NCBI RefSeq assembly: GCF_026015295.1
Contig: NZ_JAPDUW010000001.1
Span: 620,001 to 684,000, forward strand
Origin: Segatella copri
GTDB taxonomy: Bacteria > Bacteroidota > Bacteroidia > Bacteroidales > Bacteroidaceae
Direction of reading: 5' to 3'
Length of the DNA: 64,000 nucleotides
Shown here: positions 43,607 to 51,944 of the stretch, in pieces
Position numbering within the stretch: the first letter of the stretch is position 1
Layout of the letters: each line of letters begins with the position of its first letter
Made by a program: the position numbers and the translations under genes
Notes under the pieces: model-generated
What the model was told of the DNA's origin: nothing
The model's database searches: none
The model's input: the letters and a program-made list of their open reading frames with translations, nothing else

Positions 43607-45913
43607 TTATTGTTGGTCAGAACCATTCTGGCTATCCGTAGCTATGGTTCTGTACGGTTTCAGGTACGTTTCTGCGCATTCGTTTGGACTGCAGATCGCC
43701 TCGGTGTTGATTTCTCCCGGATTTTTCTCTATTACGAGCCATCCGTTGCCTTTGGCGCGGTGTACCTTCTTGAATCCCAGTCTCTGCATCACGGCGCTCA
43801 GATTCTGGTGACTCATGTTGCGGCTCAGGGCGGGACTTCCGCCTATGCGCTCCATGATTTCCGATGAATAGCGGAACTTTACATATTGAGGGGCGGTGTC
43901 TGATTTCGGCACCTTGTAGAAGCGCAGTATCTGGTCTTCCATGAAGTTGGAAACCATGAACATGCCGTTGTGCTCCCTCATCACGTCGATGTCGACGGTG
44001 GTGAGCCAGTATACCCAACCCTCTTCCTGGTTCTTCACCCGATTGGTTACCTCTTGTCCCAGAGCTACAGCCTGGGCATAGACGTGCTGGTAGTCGATGG
44101 GTGTCTCCCTAGGGCTCTCGATATTGTCTACGAACCATGGTGAGTAGCGGCGGTTCTCCTCGTCGGTGATGATCTGTATGCTGTTGCTGGTGCCACAGAG
44201 GGCACCACGGTGCAGCAGTTCCGAACGATACTTGTCGTAGGGGCGGCGGATGGAGAACACCAGCTTGGTGACGTTGCTCTTGAGGGCGCTCAGCCCCTTG
44301 CCGAAGGTAGACTCCAGCTCGTCGAGGCATATGAGTGCCTTGCTTGAGAAAGCCTCCATGAAGTCCTTGTCGGTATAGTTGGCGGTTGACTCGTTGATGA
44401 AGTACTGGCGCAGGCATGGTGGCAGGATATAATAGAAGAATGTGGTTTTGTTGATGCCACCCCTCCCGATGAATATCAGGATGGTCTGGCTCACCACTCT
44501 CGGCGATACCCATGCCACCACCATCGATACGAGCCATTTCTTGAAGAAGTATCTGAACTCTTCCTGCGAGTGGTGGTAGCCAGGGCAATAGTTGATGGTT
44601 ACCCGATTGGCAAGCTCGTCGATGTAGTCGGTCTTTCCGTCCCATTTGGGCAGACTCCTGAGATATTCGTCAAAGGGATTCCAAGGCTCGCTGAAGTCGC
44701 TGTTGATGATGGCGTGCAGCTTGATGGCGGTCACTTCGAGTCCCATTTCGTCCATCTGGGTCCAGATGGTGTTCTCTATGTTGTCGTCGATGCGGGTCCA
44801 CTTATGGTATTTGCCTTTGATTATATCGCGACTCAGCACCTCGTGAAATCCCGTCACCTCATTGTGGTGAAACTCGTATCTCATCGAGAGCCACTGCTTG
44901 ATTACCTTGACTGTCGGCTTACCCGAGAAGCCCTCGCCTTTGCGGTAGAAGTGCCAGGTGCCTAGTTTCTCGGTGTGCTTGTAGCATGATTTCATCACGC
45001 TGTCAGCATCGGGATAGTCGGAGCTGAAGTTGCTTTTGGCGTAGGTCATTGCCTCTTCCTTGTCTATGCCATAGCGCACGCACACCTTGCCGAAGTGGAG
45101 CACATACTCGTTGTGGGCACCGCTCTCAAACTTGTAGCCCCACGTGTCGAGTAGGTTCAGTATGTGCTGCGCTGCCTCGTCCATAGAGGGTACCCCTTTG
45201 CCCAGTGCCACCATCTTCTGGCTGTTTCGCTTGCGCTTGCTGGCACGTTTGGCATATTTCGCCTCGTTGGCCTTCTTGGTGTAGAGCGCCTTCAGGTCGT
45301 GGGTGTCCAGGCCGAAAGGCTCTGCGTCCCAATGGAAGTAGGCGGTAGGGTCGTGGGCGAGTCCGCACATCCGGGTGATGTCTACGCATTGCTCGTCGGC
45401 AGGCACGCCTAGCAACTTACTGTAATAGCTCATCGCCTTGCGTATGATCACATCGAAAAGTTCCAGTGCGGTCACCTCGTCGTCATCTATGGGCAGGTAT
45501 CTGGAGATGATGCGCAGGCCTCGTTGGCTCACGGTGATGAACCTCATCATGGTGTGAGGGTCGGCGTCCGCCTTCTGTACGACCTCCTTCATCTTTTCTG
45601 CAGGAATCTTGTCGATATCCACGGCGATCATCTGGGTGGTCTTCACCACGTTGCGCAGTTCCTTGCCCCGTCCGTCCATGAGCACGGAGGTAGTGATGCC
45701 TGGCATCATCACCTTGGTTTGATGAGCGAGCTCGCTGCTGATGCGCATGTTCTTGCGGTAGTCTTCGGTACGAGCCTGGGTCATGGCGTCGAGGGTGATA
45801 ATTCGCTGCAGTTCATCAAGACTGATGAGTTGTCTGCTTTCGCTGGAGGCGATAGCATAGAAGAAAGATGGTAATACCATTTCTTGTCTTTGTTGTTGTT
45901 CTTTTGTTGTCAT
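43607..45913 (-). CDS. VirE-like protein with BT4734-type N-terminal domain (primase/helicase-like)
   Basis: The start at 45913 (MTTKEQQQRQEM) is chosen because the promoter at 45968-45975 excludes the longer frame from 46027. The 768-residue protein has a BT4734-like N-terminal domain (about 20-220, with TQMIAVDIDKIPAEKMKEVV and FITVSQRGLRIISRY) and a VirE/D5-like ATPase part (about 440-690). The latter has a P-loop variant FIGRGGINKTTFFYYILPP (about 480-498), ALICLDELES and TSNSIQIITDEENRRY. A replication-initiator or primase-helicase origin is likely. It heads the cassette found in many Bacteroidota capsule loci; its job there is unknown. Confidence 0.87.
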   Translation of the reverse strand: MTTKEQQQRQEMVLPSFFYAIASSESRQLISLDELQRIITLDAMTQARTEDYRKNMRISSELAHQTKVMMPGITTSVLMDGRGKELRNVVKTTQMIAVDIDKIPAEKMKEVVQKADADPHTMMRFITVSQRGLRIISRYLPIDDDEVTALELFDVIIRKAMSYYSKLLGVPADEQCVDITRMCGLAHDPTAYFHWDAEPFGLDTHDLKALYTKKANEAKYAKRASKRKRNSQKMVALGKGVPSMDEAAQHILNLLDTWGYKFESGAHNEYVLHFGKVCVRYGIDKEEAMTYAKSNFSSDYPDADSVMKSCYKHTEKLGTWHFYRKGEGFSGKPTVKVIKQWLSMRYEFHHNEVTGFHEVLSRDIIKGKYHKWTRIDDNIENTIWTQMDEMGLEVTAIKLHAIINSDFSEPWNPFDEYLRSLPKWDGKTDYIDELANRVTINYCPGYHHSQEEFRYFFKKWLVSMVVAWVSPRVVSQTILIFIGRGGINKTTFFYYILPPCLRQYFINESTANYTDKDFMEAFSSKALICLDELESTFGKGLSALKSNVTKLVFSIRRPYDKYRSELLHRGALCGTSNSIQIITDEENRRYSPWFVDNIESPRETPIDYQHVYAQAVALGQEVTNRVKNQEEGWVYWLTTVDIDVMREHNGMFMVSNFMEDQILRFYKVPKSDTAPQYVKFRYSSEIMERIGGSPALSRNMSHQNLSAVMQRLGFKKVHRAKGNGWLVIEKNPGEINTEAICSPNECAETYLKPYRTIATDSQNGSDQQ

Positions 45914-45967
45914 TTTTAAGCCAATGATTAGAAGTTGATGTAAAATTGAATCATACAGATTCCGCCG

Positions 45968-46020
45968 CAAAGCTAAGCATAAAATTTGGCATTGAAAACA
46001 AAAAGTTCCGATTTTGGAAC
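45968..46020 (-). promoter_or_regulatory. VirE-like promoter with upstream GTTCC/GGAAC operator candidate
   Basis: The minus strand has TAGCTTTG (45968-45975) with TTTC (45994-45997) 18 bases upstream. Just beyond lies the inverted repeat GTTCC-6-GGAAC (46005-46020), in a place where a dimeric regulator could act. Confidence 0.5.
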
Positions 46021-46104
46021 ATAACATAAAATTTTCAGTATGTTTTTCAAAAAAATCAAAAGTGAAGTCATGGGAATCAAGGATTCCTACGACTACAGAC
46101 GGAC

Positions 46105-46422
46105 ATGATTTCTGTCCACAAGTGTTTTAATCTTTTAGTCCACAACGTGTTCTGGGCTATGCGTGAAGAACTGAAGGAAGACCGTTTTGAGGGTGGTCTT
46201 ACTGAGGAGGAGAAGCATTGGGCTTCCACCAAGTCAGCCATCCGCAAGGAGTTCCGGCTGTCTGATGCGTACACCAAGAGTCTGGAGGCGATGGACCGTG
46301 ATGTTTCCATCGACGACTACTGGGGCGCGATACGTTGGATGGAGTCGTTGGTTGGCGAGGCTCACAGGGACGAGCTGCTTCGTCTGATTGACGGGTTGCT
46401 GGAACCATTGTCGCCGAAATGA
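46105..46422 (+). CDS. Hypothetical helical protein beside the VirE-like gene
   Basis: The 105-residue, mostly helical, acidic/basic-mixed protein (RLSDAYTKSLEAMDRDVSID, RWMESLVGEAHRDELLRLID) has no signal peptide or membrane helix. It is divergent from the VirE-like gene. A later start near 46159 (MREELKEDRFEG) is possible. I do not recognise a family; it could be a regulator of this cassette, but only its position suggests that. Confidence 0.6.
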   Translation: MISVHKCFNLLVHNVFWAMREELKEDRFEGGLTEEEKHWASTKSAIRKEFRLSDAYTKSLEAMDRDVSIDDYWGAIRWMESLVGEAHRDELLRLIDGLLEPLSPK

Positions 46423-46453
46423 GCGATTTTTAGATTAGCAAACAAAGCGTGAA

Positions 46454-46582
46454 GTGTGAAGGGGGTATATGAACTTTAGCGTGAAAAGAGTGTTAAAAAG
46501 AAGGCATAACTATCTGATACCCTTTCTCTTTATCTTTTGCGCACGTTGTATATACAAAAGTTCTTATACACCCCCTTCACAC
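46454..46582. repeat. Imperfect inverted repeat around a 85-base spacer
   Basis: GTGTGAAGGGGGTATATGAAC (46454-46474) is the near-complement of 46560-46582 (one small insertion and mismatches). It flanks an AT-rich spacer with no gene and sits at the junction between the cassette and the second half of the polysaccharide locus. Confidence 0.6.
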
Positions 46583-46631
46583 CCACCCAAAAATACTTTG
46601 AGAGGGGAAAAGGCATTCCCTCCTCACTATG

Positions 46632-46802
46632 GCATCCTGATTTCTACGAGAGAAAAAGCTATCCTCCCCAAGATTCAGGATGCTTTATAACAAAAGATTA
46701 TACAGCGAAAAGTAGCTTAGTAGTGTGGGCGCTACATAATCACCCACAACGCATCCTGTAGTTCTCATTCGGGAAGTAAGTCCCGAAAGAGGCTCAGGAT
46801 GC
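46632..46802 (+). promoter_or_regulatory. Two hairpins with the same GCATCCTG/CAGGATGC arms upstream of ugd
   Basis: GCATCCTG at 46632-46639 pairs with CAGGATGC at 46676-46683, and the same arms recur at 46751-46758 and 46795-46802. The second has an inner TTCGGGA/TCCCGAA stem. The outer arms can also pair with each other, so two exclusive folds exist. No reading frame in the 400-base gap is convincing. Confidence 0.5.
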
Positions 46803-46825
46803 TTATTATTCAAGAACTTAAAACA

Positions 46826-48199
46826 ATGCGTAATTTTAATCAATTAAAAATTGCCGTAGCCGGAACCGGTTACGTAGGACTCAGTATTGCTACGCTTTTA
46901 TCCCAACATCATGAGGTAACAGCAGTAGATGTAATTCCCGAGAAAGTAGATAAACTGAATCATCATATATCACCGATACAAGATGAGTATATCGAAAAAT
47001 ATCTGGCAGAGAAACCTCTGCATCTCACAGCAACCTTGGACGGCAAGTCAGCTTATAAAGATGCAGACTTCGTAGTCATTGCAGCACCAACGAACTACGA
47101 CCCAGTGAAGAACTTCTTCGACACCACTCATGTAGAAGAAGTTATCGACTTGGTCCTGGAGGTGAATCCCGATGCAGTGATGGTAATCAAGAGTACCATC
47201 CCAGTAGGTTACACTCGAAGCCTATATCAGAAGTATGCTAAGAAGGGAGTGAAGCAATTCAATCTCCTTTTCTCCCCGGAGTTCCTCCGAGAGAGTAAGG
47301 CACTCTATGATAATCTTTATCCAAGCCGCATTATCGTTGGTTATCCAAAGATTATCGAGCGCCCTGAGTTCGCAGAAGAAAACGAGGCAATCAAGACTGT
47401 AACCAATGTCGAGATGATGAAGGAAGCTGCCAAGACCTTCTCTCAACTTCTTGTTGAAGGCGCTATCGCATCACAGTCCGTAGGCAATTCAACACTTAAC
47501 ACTCAACATTCAACATTAGAAAACAAGGGCATCCCTTGTTTGTTTATGGGCATGAAGGAAGCAGAAGCCGTCAAGCTCTTCGCCAATACCTATCTTGCCC
47601 TAAGAGTAAGTTACTTCAATGAGTTGGATACATACGCAGAGGTCAAGGGCTTGGATACCAAGGCAATCATTGATGGCATAGGTCTTGACCCACGTATTGG
47701 AACCCATTACAATAACCCAAGTTTCGGATATGGTGGTTATTGCCTACCAAAGGATACCAAGCAGCTTCTGGCAAACTATGCCGATGTTCCGGAGAACTTG
47801 ATTGAGGCAATTGTTGAGAGTAATCGTACTCGCAAGGATTATATCGCAGATGCTGTGCTCAGAAAGGCTGGTTATTATAATGAGAATAGTAGCTATGATG
47901 CAAGCAAGGAGCACAATTGTGTGATAGGAGTTTATCGCCTGACGATGAAGAGTAACAGCGATAATTTCCGCCAGTCTGCCATCCAAGGCATTATGAAGCG
48001 TATCAAGGCAAAGGGTGCAGAGGTAATCGTCTTTGAGCCAACATTGGAAGATGGCAGCACCTTCTTCGGTAGTAAGGTGGTGAACGATATGGCAGCATTC
48101 AAGGCTCAGAGCCAAGCCATCATTGCCAACCGCTATGATGCTTGTTTGGATGATGTAAAAGATAAGGTATATACACGAGATATATTTAGAAGAGACTAG
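46826..48199 (+). CDS. ugd: UDP-glucose 6-dehydrogenase
   Basis: It oxidises UDP-glucose to UDP-glucuronate with NAD+. The 457 residues align well, by memory, with E. coli-type Ugd: [50 protein letters not shown], the catalytic Cys in [15 protein letters not shown] (about 299-313) and a C terminus [10 protein letters not shown]. An insert at about 215-233 ([18 protein letters not shown]) is encoded by the interspersed CAACACTCAACATT repeat. A second small insert occurs near 345-358. ATG 46826 is preferred over 46799 by alignment. Confidence 0.93.
   Translation: MRNFNQLKIAVAGTGYVGLSIATLLSQHHEVTAVDVIPEKVDKLNHHISPIQDEYIEKYLAEKPLHLTATLDGKSAYKDADFVVIAAPTNYDPVKNFFDTTHVEEVIDLVLEVNPDAVMVIKSTIPVGYTRSLYQKYAKKGVKQFNLLFSPEFLRESKALYDNLYPSRIIVGYPKIIERPEFAEENEAIKTVTNVEMMKEAAKTFSQLLVEGAIASQSVGNSTLNTQHSTLENKGIPCLFMGMKEAEAVKLFANTYLALRVSYFNELDTYAEVKGLDTKAIIDGIGLDPRIGTHYNNPSFGYGGYCLPKDTKQLLANYADVPENLIEAIVESNRTRKDYIADAVLRKAGYYNENSSYDASKEHNCVIGVYRLTMKSNSDNFRQSAIQGIMKRIKAKGAEVIVFEPTLEDGSTFFGSKVVNDMAAFKAQSQAIIANRYDACLDDVKDKVYTRDIFRRD
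47486..47518 (+). repeat. CAACACTCAACATT repeat, copy 3, inside ugd
   Basis: AATTCAACACTTAACACTCAACATTCAACATT is the same repeat as at 38585 and 42021, here in frame within the coding sequence, adding the residues [10 protein letters not shown]. Confidence 0.85.
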
Positions 48200-48201
48200 T
48201 T

Positions 48202-49269
48202 ATGGTAGATTATAATATTAGTCTAGATGGTAAGACCATCTTGGTGACAGGTGCGGCAGGATTCATCGGAAGCAATCTTGTAAAGCGCCTTTTTAATGAT
48301 GCTAAGAACATCAAGGTAATCGGTATCGATAGCATTACCGATTATTATGATGTGAACATCAAGTATGAGCGATTGAAGGAGATTGAAGCTTTAGATAAGG
48401 ATTGGACATTCGTTCATGACTCCATTGCCAACAAGGAAGCTGTAGAGAAGATTTTCTCTGAAAATAAAATCTCTTTAGTAGTCAACTTAGCAGCTCAGGC
48501 AGGTGTGCGCTATAGCATCACCAATCCAGATGCTTATATCCAGAGCAATCTGATAGGATTCTATAACATTCTGGAGGCTTGCCGTCATCATGAGGTAGAG
48601 CATTTGGTTTATGCTTCTTCTTCATCTGTTTATGGTAGTAACAAAAAAGTTCCTTATTCTACTGATGATAAGGTGGATAATCCTGTAAGTCTGTATGCAG
48701 CTACCAAGAAGAGCAACGAGCTGATGGCTCATGCTTACTCTAAGCTTTATAATATCCCAAGCACTGGTTTGCGTTTCTTCACCGTTTATGGTCCTGCTGG
48801 TCGTCCAGATATGGCATACTTTGGTTTTACCAATAAACTGGTGAATGGTGAAACCATCAAGATTTTCAATTATGGAAACTGCAAGCGTGATTTCACTTAT
48901 ATAGATGATATTGTAGAGGGCATCGTAAGAGTGATGCAGCATGCGCCGGAGAAACAGAATGGTGAGGATGGTCTGCCTATCCCTCCATACAAGGTATATA
49001 ATATAGGTAACAGTCACCCAGAGAATCTTTTAGATTTCGTTACGATTTTACAGAAAGAGTTGATTCGTGCTGGTGTGCTTCCTAAGGATTATGACTTCGA
49101 GGCGCATAAGGAACTTGTACCAATGCAGCCTGGTGATGTGCCTGTAACCTACGCTGATACTACACCATTGGATCAAGACTTTGGGTATAAGCCAGATACG
49201 TCGCTTAGAGAGGGACTTAGGGCGTTTGCACAGTGGTACAAGAGATATTATGTGAGAAAATTTAGTTAA
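48202..49269 (+). CDS. NAD-dependent epimerase, probably UDP-glucuronate 4-epimerase
   Basis: The 355-residue SDR enzyme has ILVTGAAGFIGSNLVKRL (about 11-28), NLAAQAGVRYSI, the Ser and YAATKK catalytic elements and RFFTVYGPAGRPDMA. The long Rossmann sequence with AQAGVRYSITNP is typical of UDP-GlcA 4-epimerases, and it directly follows ugd, so the pair would provide UDP-galacturonate. Other UDP-sugar epimerase roles are not excluded. Confidence 0.88.
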   Translation: MVDYNISLDGKTILVTGAAGFIGSNLVKRLFNDAKNIKVIGIDSITDYYDVNIKYERLKEIEALDKDWTFVHDSIANKEAVEKIFSENKISLVVNLAAQAGVRYSITNPDAYIQSNLIGFYNILEACRHHEVEHLVYASSSSVYGSNKKVPYSTDDKVDNPVSLYAATKKSNELMAHAYSKLYNIPSTGLRFFTVYGPAGRPDMAYFGFTNKLVNGETIKIFNYGNCKRDFTYIDDIVEGIVRVMQHAPEKQNGEDGLPIPPYKVYNIGNSHPENLLDFVTILQKELIRAGVLPKDYDFEAHKELVPMQPGDVPVTYADTTPLDQDFGYKPDTSLREGLRAFAQWYKRYYVRKFS

Positions 49270-49307
49270 AATAAATATATTCATTGAACACTAATTATGT
49301 GATTTTT

Positions 49308-49843
49308 ATGATTGCTTCAAAACAAGATTTAAAAATATATTTAGATGCGGATAGAAGGGCAAACCATATTTCCGGTTTGTCTTTGTTTTTTAATAAGACA
49401 TGGCGTTACTTAAAGTATATGAGAAAGATAGAATATCTTACCAATTGTAGACAAGGAAAATTGTCCAAAATATTACTCTTATGGTATCGTTACAAGTTTA
49501 GGAATCTTAGTGTTTTAACTGGAATCTCTATACCTCCTAACACCTTTGGCAAAGGTTTATATATTCCTCATTATGGTGCTATTGTAGTGAATGGTACCGT
49601 TCGTTTTGGAGATAATTGTGTCATTCAGAATGGTGTTAATGTCTCCGATAAGGTCTGGGGGGGCAACATTGTTACCTTGGAGCTGGCGCAAAAATCTTAA
49701 TAGGAGTTCATCTTGGAAACCATACTATAGTTGGTGCTAATGCTGTAGTTACTAAGTCTTTTGATGAAGAGAATGTCGTATTGGCAGGTGTTCCTGCTCG
49801 AATTATTTCCCACAAAGGATTTAAGGATAGGAAAACCGTTTGA
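49308..49843 (+). pseudogene. Serine acetyltransferase-like hexapeptide enzyme, frameshifted at a G7 tract
   Basis: The frame from ATG 49308 (MIASKQDLKIYLDADRRAN) reads hexapeptide repeats up to GVNVSDKVWGG, then leaves frame and stops at 49700. From the G run at 49657-49663 another frame continues with the expected YLGAGAKILIGVHLGN, IVGANAVVTKS and VVLAGVPARIIS, to the stop at 49841-49843. One extra G (G8), or loss of two, restores a 177-178-residue enzyme. The run may be a slippage switch; a plain mutation or assembly error is possible. The gene would O- or N-acetylate a sugar. Confidence 0.85.
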
Positions 49844-49854
49844 TAAAGTAGCAA

Positions 49855-51060
49855 ATGATTTATTTAATTCTTATATTATTGTTTCTATTTCCCGTATATG
49901 CTTGTGATTATAAATTGTGGAATTACGGGAACAGTTATGAGAGAGGGAATACATATAAAGGATATTACTTTTTTCTTTATATTGTGGTCGTGTTGTTCTT
50001 GGGACTGAGAAATTATGTTGGTGGCGATACAATCGGTTATATGGATATGTGGAAAAAGATTCCTTTTCTGGAAGGACTTTCTAAATTTGACTTTTTGCAC
50101 GCCAAGTATGCTCCTATGTGGTATATAACCAACAGTTTTTGTAAAACCATCAATTCTAATTTCTATTCATTCCAAATATTTCATGCAATATTAGTTAATG
50201 GAGTTATATTCTACATAGTTAGCAAGTATTGTCAGTATCGTTTTACTGTAATATTCTTCTATGTAGTTGCGACAATGCTTTATTTCAACTGCGAGATTTT
50301 AAGAGAGTCACTCAGTCTGAGCTGTGGTTTACTGGCAATGAATCATTATAAAGAAAAAAAATGGGTACAATATTTTTCTTGGAGTTTACTTGCTCTGTCT
50401 TTTCACAAGTCTGGTATAGTGTTATTGGTAATTCCTTTTTTGTATAGGTATTCTGCATCAACTATTAATTATAAACAACTTCTAATTCTGTTGATTATTG
50501 GTTTTATTTTTAGTAGTTTTTTGCTTAAACATATTGTAGGAAGTTTCTTGCCATTTTTTTCAGATTCTTTTGAGGAATATTCTCAAATGAAAAGAGCAAC
50601 GATTTTTGGTAGTGTTAGATCTTGTTTAATAGTTTTATTAGTAGCTTATTTAGTGAAACAGTATGAGACTGCTAATAACTGTATGTCTGCGACAGTTATT
50701 GTAGGAGCGAAGTTTTATTTGCTGACACAGATCTTAGGACTTTTTCTACCTATTTTTTCCACTCGTTTTGTAAATTACTTTCAGATATATTATTTAATAT
50801 TATTGGGTGATTTTATCTGGAACCACTATGGAGCGAAGAAAATATTAATTTTTGCCTTATATGCTAATTTTATATTTGGTGTGGTAAAACATCAGGCTAG
50901 AGATGTTTCTGATTGGGTAAGTTCCACTTCTCATGGTTATTATTTTTATCAAATATATTACCCATATTACTCAATTTTTGATGATATTCCTTATGATGAG
51001 TTAAACCATAGAAAGAATATTTATTATCAAGAGCGTTTAAATCGATTAAAGCACGAATAA
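49855..51060 (+). CDS. EpsG/Wzy-like polysaccharide polymerase
   Basis: The 401-residue integral membrane protein has about ten hydrophobic helices, with EpsG-type features early (FLGLRNYVGGDTIGYMDMWKK) and a long loop with RESLSLSCGLLAMNHYKEKK. It would join repeat units at the outer face of the inner membrane. The sequence is AT-rich like its neighbours. It overlaps the next gene by one base. Confidence 0.82.
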   Translation: MIYLILILLFLFPVYACDYKLWNYGNSYERGNTYKGYYFFLYIVVVLFLGLRNYVGGDTIGYMDMWKKIPFLEGLSKFDFLHAKYAPMWYITNSFCKTINSNFYSFQIFHAILVNGVIFYIVSKYCQYRFTVIFFYVVATMLYFNCEILRESLSLSCGLLAMNHYKEKKWVQYFSWSLLALSFHKSGIVLLVIPFLYRYSASTINYKQLLILLIIGFIFSSFLLKHIVGSFLPFFSDSFEEYSQMKRATIFGSVRSCLIVLLVAYLVKQYETANNCMSATVIVGAKFYLLTQILGLFLPIFSTRFVNYFQIYYLILLGDFIWNHYGAKKILIFALYANFIFGVVKHQARDVSDWVSSTSHGYYFYQIYYPYYSIFDDIPYDELNHRKNIYYQERLNRLKHE

Positions 51061-51944
51061 TGAAACAGCATGTATTGTTAGTAGATTTTAGCTTTGCTAA
51101 ATATACACAAATCAGTCAGGTGAGTTGCGTTTCGAGTTTCTTGTCTCCACCTATATGGAAGAGACTTCTTAGCTTGTTTACACATAAATTATATTTGGAA
51201 GATAATCCTAATTTGGAAAATGTGATCCAACAAATGGATGTTATCATTCTATTTGACACAAGAAAGAATTATGACGAGGTAGCGAGACGTATAGAAAGAG
51301 TTTGTAGTCCAACTGCAAGATTAATATTTTATTCTTGGAATCCACTCTGCGAGTCTAAAGCTCATTCTAGATTAAGTGAAAGGTGGATTAAAGCGACTTT
51401 TTCAAAAAAAGATGCTGCTTGCGCTGGATTCATTTATGTAGGTTCATTTTATTTCAAAAACGTATTAACAGAAGACGTATTAACAACTAAATGGGATGGG
51501 CTTTTCATAGGGCAAGATAAGGGGAGAAGAGAAATGCTTTATAAAGTTGCAAGTTTATATAGGAAGAACCGATTACAGTCGAGAATTATTTTAGTTAATA
51601 ACCGTAAGGCTTTGTTTAGCAGAAGATATTCTTGGCATATTGATTATAATGTAGTATGCAAAAATGTTCAAGCAAGCAATTCTGTTATTGAGATTCTTCA
51701 GGAAGGACAAGAAGGAATTTCTTTGAGAGCTTTTGAATCTATGTTTTATGAGAAGAAATTAGTCACCAACAACCAACATATTGTCAATTACGATTTTTAC
51801 AATTCTCATAATATATTTATTCTAGGTAAGGATGATGAATCTGGTTTTAAGGCTTTTATTCAATCTCCTTATGTAAAATTAAGTGACGCTATCGTTGAGA
51901 AGTATAAAATGGCAAGTTGGTTGAATAGAATGTTAAGTTTATGA
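51060..51944 (+). CDS. Probable glycosyltransferase of the polysaccharide locus
   Basis: The 294-residue soluble protein starts MKQHVLLVDFSFAKYTQ. Its C-terminal half has the pattern VIEILQEGQEGISLRAFESMFYEKKLVTNN, similar to the donor-binding half of GT-B enzymes, where an acidic residue and a sugar-binding Glu lie before a strand. The N-terminal half is less clear. Its position among glycan genes supports the call. No CAZy family is assigned. Confidence 0.6.
   Translation: MKQHVLLVDFSFAKYTQISQVSCVSSFLSPPIWKRLLSLFTHKLYLEDNPNLENVIQQMDVIILFDTRKNYDEVARRIERVCSPTARLIFYSWNPLCESKAHSRLSERWIKATFSKKDAACAGFIYVGSFYFKNVLTEDVLTTKWDGLFIGQDKGRREMLYKVASLYRKNRLQSRIILVNNRKALFSRRYSWHIDYNVVCKNVQASNSVIEILQEGQEGISLRAFESMFYEKKLVTNNQHIVNYDFYNSHNIFILGKDDESGFKAFIQSPYVKLSDAIVEKYKMASWLNRMLSL

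Noticed and set aside
43607..45913. Integrated plasmid or transposon
   Set aside because: The VirE-like gene recalls plasmid primases, but no integrase, relaxase, terminal repeat or target duplication is visible; the cassette is a usual part of capsule loci in the phylum.
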